From NCBI RefSeq assembly GCF_024138395.1, contig NZ_JAMYDU010000038.1:1-35069 (forward strand): a DNA stretch of 35,069 nt. The letters run 5' to 3'. The notes below the pieces were generated by a model that was not told where the DNA came from, did no database searches, and saw only the letters and a list, made by a program, of their open reading frames with translations. The DNA comes from Pseudomonas mandelii. GTDB lineage: Bacteria; Pseudomonadota; Gammaproteobacteria; Pseudomonadales; Pseudomonadaceae. This document shows, piece after piece, positions 32,179-35,069 of the stretch (the stretch's first letter is position 1; each line of letters begins with the position of its first letter). A program made the position numbers and the translations under genes.

Positions 32179-35069
32179 TTAACGCTCCCTCTTGGATTTG
32201 CGCCAACAACAAAGCCGTTGTCGCCAACAGTCACAGCAATACGCTGCTGTTGACCATTAATAGTTAACTCATAAATTGGGCGCCCCCCTCCAGAGCCTTG
32301 ATAACCAACGAGTTTCCCCTCAGAAACCGCCTTCATTACCACGCCCGGAATCTGAGCCTCTGACACGCCCATCTGAGCGAATTGGCTACCGTGCTCCTCA
32401 ATAATATGCTGCAACCCTGCTTTTGAGTTTCCAGTCTCTAGGAATACAACTTTCCCGCTAGAGCTGCGAGCCGTCGCAATGACATTCTCTGGGGTAAATT
32501 TCACGCCATTAGCAATTAGCTCATCAAGCAAAGAGGTGTTCAACGTGCCTTTTACACCTAGCGCAATCCCCGCCCCTATGCCGAGAAACTCTCCGGCTAT
32601 GAATGCGCCCCAGGCCTTGACGAACTCATTAGCAGGCTGGACACCAGCAAATCCTTCTCCTTGAGCGAGCGCAAGCTGTGCTTGGGCTATTTCTTCAGCT
32701 GTGGCTCCCTGTCCTTGCATGTATTCGGCAAGGGAGGTTGCAGCTTGCCCATATTCAGACAAGCCTGGAGGCAAGTGCTCCCCAAAGTTGTACTGCGTGC
32801 CGGTTTGCGCAACCCACGCTCCCGTTTGCAACTTGTCGGTATCGGCCTTAGGGTCTTGAACAGCAGTCGCCAGCACGCCGATCAGCTGCGAGTTCATGGC
32901 CAACAGTCGATCCCGATCCGCCTTCGGCATCCCGGCATAGACCGATGCCAAATCGTCGACCAGGGCTTCGTTGACGCCGGCCGCCAAGGCACCCGTTTTG
33001 AAGTCTCCGCCAGCAGCAAGCGAGGCCAAGCCACCCATCAACGCGTGCAAGCCAATTTTGGCGAGGCCTCCGTTTGGCAGGCCATTCTCTACACTGATAT
33101 CACCCACTAGGTTGAAACCATAGGCAGCAAACGCATTCATCAGACTGCTTTGCAAGGCATCACCAAGGCTGCCGTCGCGACCAAGTGCTTTGTTGAGCAG
33201 CGCAGATGTGGTGTTTTGCAGAGCCTGGTTCGCGGTGAATTGGGCGATACCTCCCAGGCTACTCAGTCCACCGGGATTGGAAGCTACGACCTTGCCCGTG
33301 TTAGCCAAAGCCCCGCTGGTAGAGTCAGTCAACGCAGTCCCTGATTCTGTGCTGGTACTGGTCCAATCGTTGAACAAACCGGTGGTAAGACCCGCCACGG
33401 CCCCGGCAACGATGTAGTTTTTCATGCTATCAGCGCTGAAGACCTCTTTGACGACCGCGCCAAGATCGCCTTTATTATTGATGGTACTGACCGTGGCCGT
33501 ACTTGCTGCGGAGGTGAGCATGGCGGTGAGGGCAGCGTTCGCCCAGCCAGCGGCGACAGCTTGGGTCGTTGCGGTCGCTGCAGCACCGGCTGCGAATGCG
33601 CTACCTGCCCCTGCGTTTGCGGCGGAAGCCACGAAACCGGAGGCTGCACCGGCCGTGAAATAGGTGACGATGATGATGATAATGATCATCGCCGGACCAC
33701 CCAGCCCGGAATGGCTTTCATCCCAGCTGTCATGCAGCTCTTTAACCCGGCGCCAATCCACATCGCCCCGCGCTTCTACGTCTTTGAGCCAGGCCATGCT
33801 CGGGTCAGCTTGCACCATGGCATCAATCGCCTGGCTCACGCTTTGTTGGTTGATGTCTTTGATATCGATGTGTAACCCATCAACTGCCTTGATGAGCGTC
33901 TGGCCTTTAGCAATCAGCTGGCTTTGTCGCAGCGTTTCATCAACCTGGCCCTTGTTCTCCATAGAGGTCCACGCCCAGCTATTGCTGCTCTTGTTGTGGC
34001 TTTCCTGGTGAGAGTCCTTCACCGCTTCGAAAGTGATGCTGCCACCACTGTCGAGGATGATGTCCTTGCCACTGTCGAGCTTCGCCACCTGATACCGCTG
34101 ATCCCCACCGCTGGACAACGTCAGGTCCCCACCAGACTTGATCTGCGTACCAATGTGGGTGATCTGCGTCACCTCATCGCGCTGGGTCATTTCACTGCCC
34201 CAACCACCGCTTTTTTTCATGTCATACAGCGAGTAATCACTGTCTTGAGCGGCCAGCAGTTGCAGGTCGCCGTCGGCGTGCAGGTAGGCTTCTTTGCCGA
34301 CGCTGATGTCGCTGGCGATGAGGGTCATGTCCTTGCCGGACTTGAGCGTGAGTTTGCCGCCCGCCTCCAGTGAGGTGCCGATCTGACTGATGTGGTCTTC
34401 CTGACGGGTTTCCTTTTTGTCCTTGAAATAGGAATGCTCTTCGTCGGCCGCGGCACCGAAGAACACATCGCGCTTGGCCTCGATGGTCACGTCGCCCTTG
34501 GCGTCGATCTTGCTGGCGATCGCCGCCACATCGCGGCTGGCATCGATTGTCAGGCCGGCACCGGAACTGACCTCGGCGCCATGCTGGGTGAGGGTTGAGT
34601 CGAGGAAGTTGGTACGGCTTTCGGAGTGGCGCTCCTCCACGGAGGTGATGATGACGTCGCGCTTGGCATCGATGTCCATGTCGCCGCCGCTTTTCAACAC
34701 ACCACCGGTGTTGATCACATCGCGACCGGAGTTGATAACCAGTTTGTTGGCGGCTTCGATGCGGGCGGCGTTGTCGACGAAGTCTCGTGCGTGGCTGTAG
34801 TCGCCAACGCTGCTGTCGTGGGAGGTCACCGTGCGTTCGTTGACGATGTCGCCGTTCGTGGTCGTGAGCGTCACGTCCCGCCCGGCAATAATCCCCCCCG
34901 CCTTGTTGGTCAAATTATTGGTGGCGAGCACCTTCAACTGATCCCCCGCCTCCAACAACCCGCTGCTCACCAGATCATTCTTCGCCGTCGCCTCCAGGTT
35001 CTGGCTGGCGCGCAGGGTGCCGGCGTTGTTCAGGTCTTTGCCGGCGATGAGGGTTACGTCGCTGCCCTG
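32175..35069 (-). CDS. CdiA/filamentous haemagglutinin, 3' part with C-terminal toxin
   Basis: The frame is open through the right edge of the window, so the N-terminal signal, TPS domain and most of the stick lie outside. Visible from the edge: haemagglutinin repeats (GRDVTLTTTNGDIVNE, SGGDMDIDAKRDVIIT, and GGDLTLSSGGDQ types) to about 33900; a hydrophobic Ala/Gly-rich stretch with six consecutive isoleucines (about 33670-33690); a DUF637-like pre-toxin region with LHALMGGLASLAAGGDFKTGA (about 33000-33060); and a distinct C-terminal domain of about 107 residues (32178-32498). That domain contains LQHIIEEHG, GRPIYELTING and NGFVVGANP, a pattern I associate with BECR-type nuclease toxins. No VENN motif is seen. 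The product would be a contact-dependent inhibition effector with a cognate immunity protein downstream. Confidence 0.88.
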   Translation of the reverse strand, partial: QGSDVTLIAGKDLNNAGTLRASQNLEATAKNDLVSSGLLEAGDQLKVLATNNLTNKAGGIIAGRDVTLTTTNGDIVNERTVTSHDSSVGDYSHARDFVDNAARIEAANKLVINSGRDVINTGGVLKSGGDMDIDAKRDVIITSVEERHSESRTNFLDSTLTQHGAEVSSGAGLTIDASRDVAAIASKIDAKGDVTIEAKRDVFFGAAADEEHSYFKDKKETRQEDHISQIGTSLEAGGKLTLKSGKDMTLIASDISVGKEAYLHADGDLQLLAAQDSDYSLYDMKKSGGWGSEMTQRDEVTQITHIGTQIKSGGDLTLSSGGDQRYQVAKLDSGKDIILDSGGSITFEAVKDSHQESHNKSSNSWAWTSMENKGQVDETLRQSQLIAKGQTLIKAVDGLHIDIKDINQQSVSQAIDAMVQADPSMAWLKDVEARGDVDWRRVKELHDSWDESHSGLGGPAMIIIIIIVTYFTAGAASGFVASAANAGAGSAFAAGAAATATTQAVAAGWANAALTAMLTSAASTATVSTINNKGDLGAVVKEVFSADSMKNYIVAGAVAGLTTGLFNDWTSTSTESGTALTDSTSGALANTGKVVASNPGGLSSLGGIAQFTANQALQNTTSALLNKALGRDGSLGDALQSSLMNAFAAYGFNLVGDISVENGLPNGGLAKIGLHALMGGLASLAAGGDFKTGALAAGVNEALVDDLASVYAGMPKADRDRLLAMNSQLIGVLATAVQDPKADTDKLQTGAWVAQTGTQYNFGEHLPPGLSEYGQAATSLAEYMQGQGATAEEIAQAQLALAQGEGFAGVQPANEFVKAWGAFIAGEFLGIGAGIALGVKGTLNTSLLDELIANGVKFTPENVIATARSSSGKVVFLETGNSKAGLQHIIEEHGSQFAQMGVSEAQIPGVVMKAVSEGKLVGYQGSGGGRPIYELTINGQQQRIAVTVGDNGFVVGANPRGSVK

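Overview
The window looks like a chromosomal segment of a Pseudomonas of the fluorescens type. The support is high GC coding DNA, the Lap-type adhesin and type I secretion genes, a gene order matching P. aeruginosa PA1422-PA1418 (gbuR-gbuA-small protein-two transporters) with a PA1414-family small gene close by, and several families of Pseudomonas-style REP inverted repeats between genes. The species cannot be fixed from sequence alone.

Left part (1-12420): a 2123-residue LapA-type surface adhesin on the minus strand. It has an N-terminal retention module with a LapG-type TAAG site, three exact-period 244-residue Ig-like repeats, a VWA domain, RTX repeats and a C-terminal secretion region. 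It is divergent from its probable type I secretion apparatus: a TolC-like outer membrane factor, an ABC exporter with a degenerate peptidase domain, and an HlyD-type adaptor. A 33-bp perfect inverted repeat sits inside this operon. No lapD or lapG is in the window.

Middle part (12422-27627): a DTW-domain tRNA modification enzyme and a LysR regulator (GbuR-like), then the divergent 4-guanidinobutyrate module: GbuA-like ureohydrolase, a SnoaL/DUF4440-like small protein, an NCS1 permease and a sodium:solute symporter. After it come an acyl-carrier-like protein without the phosphopantetheine serine, the PA1414-family mini-gene (PA1414 is where the SicX sRNA was described), a LysR/MFS divergent pair, an EamA transporter, a CvfB-family S1 protein, a 59-residue protein of unknown role, a TorF-type porin, a DUF6279 lipoprotein, a DUF2513 protein and a DUF899 protein.

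Right part (27900-35069): an accessory region, AT-richer than the rest. It has a run of minus-strand lipoproteins and small membrane proteins, a REP-associated tyrosine transposase (RAYT), and at least three palindromic elements built on GGGGACAGACCACGTTT. These elements bracket an unknown 144-residue gene. The window ends inside a CdiA/filamentous-haemagglutinin gene. Its C-terminal ~107 residues look like a toxin domain, and a 96-residue gene overlapping its stop codon by 4 bp is the candidate immunity gene. This toxin/immunity/RAYT-palindrome arrangement is the most interesting part of the window.
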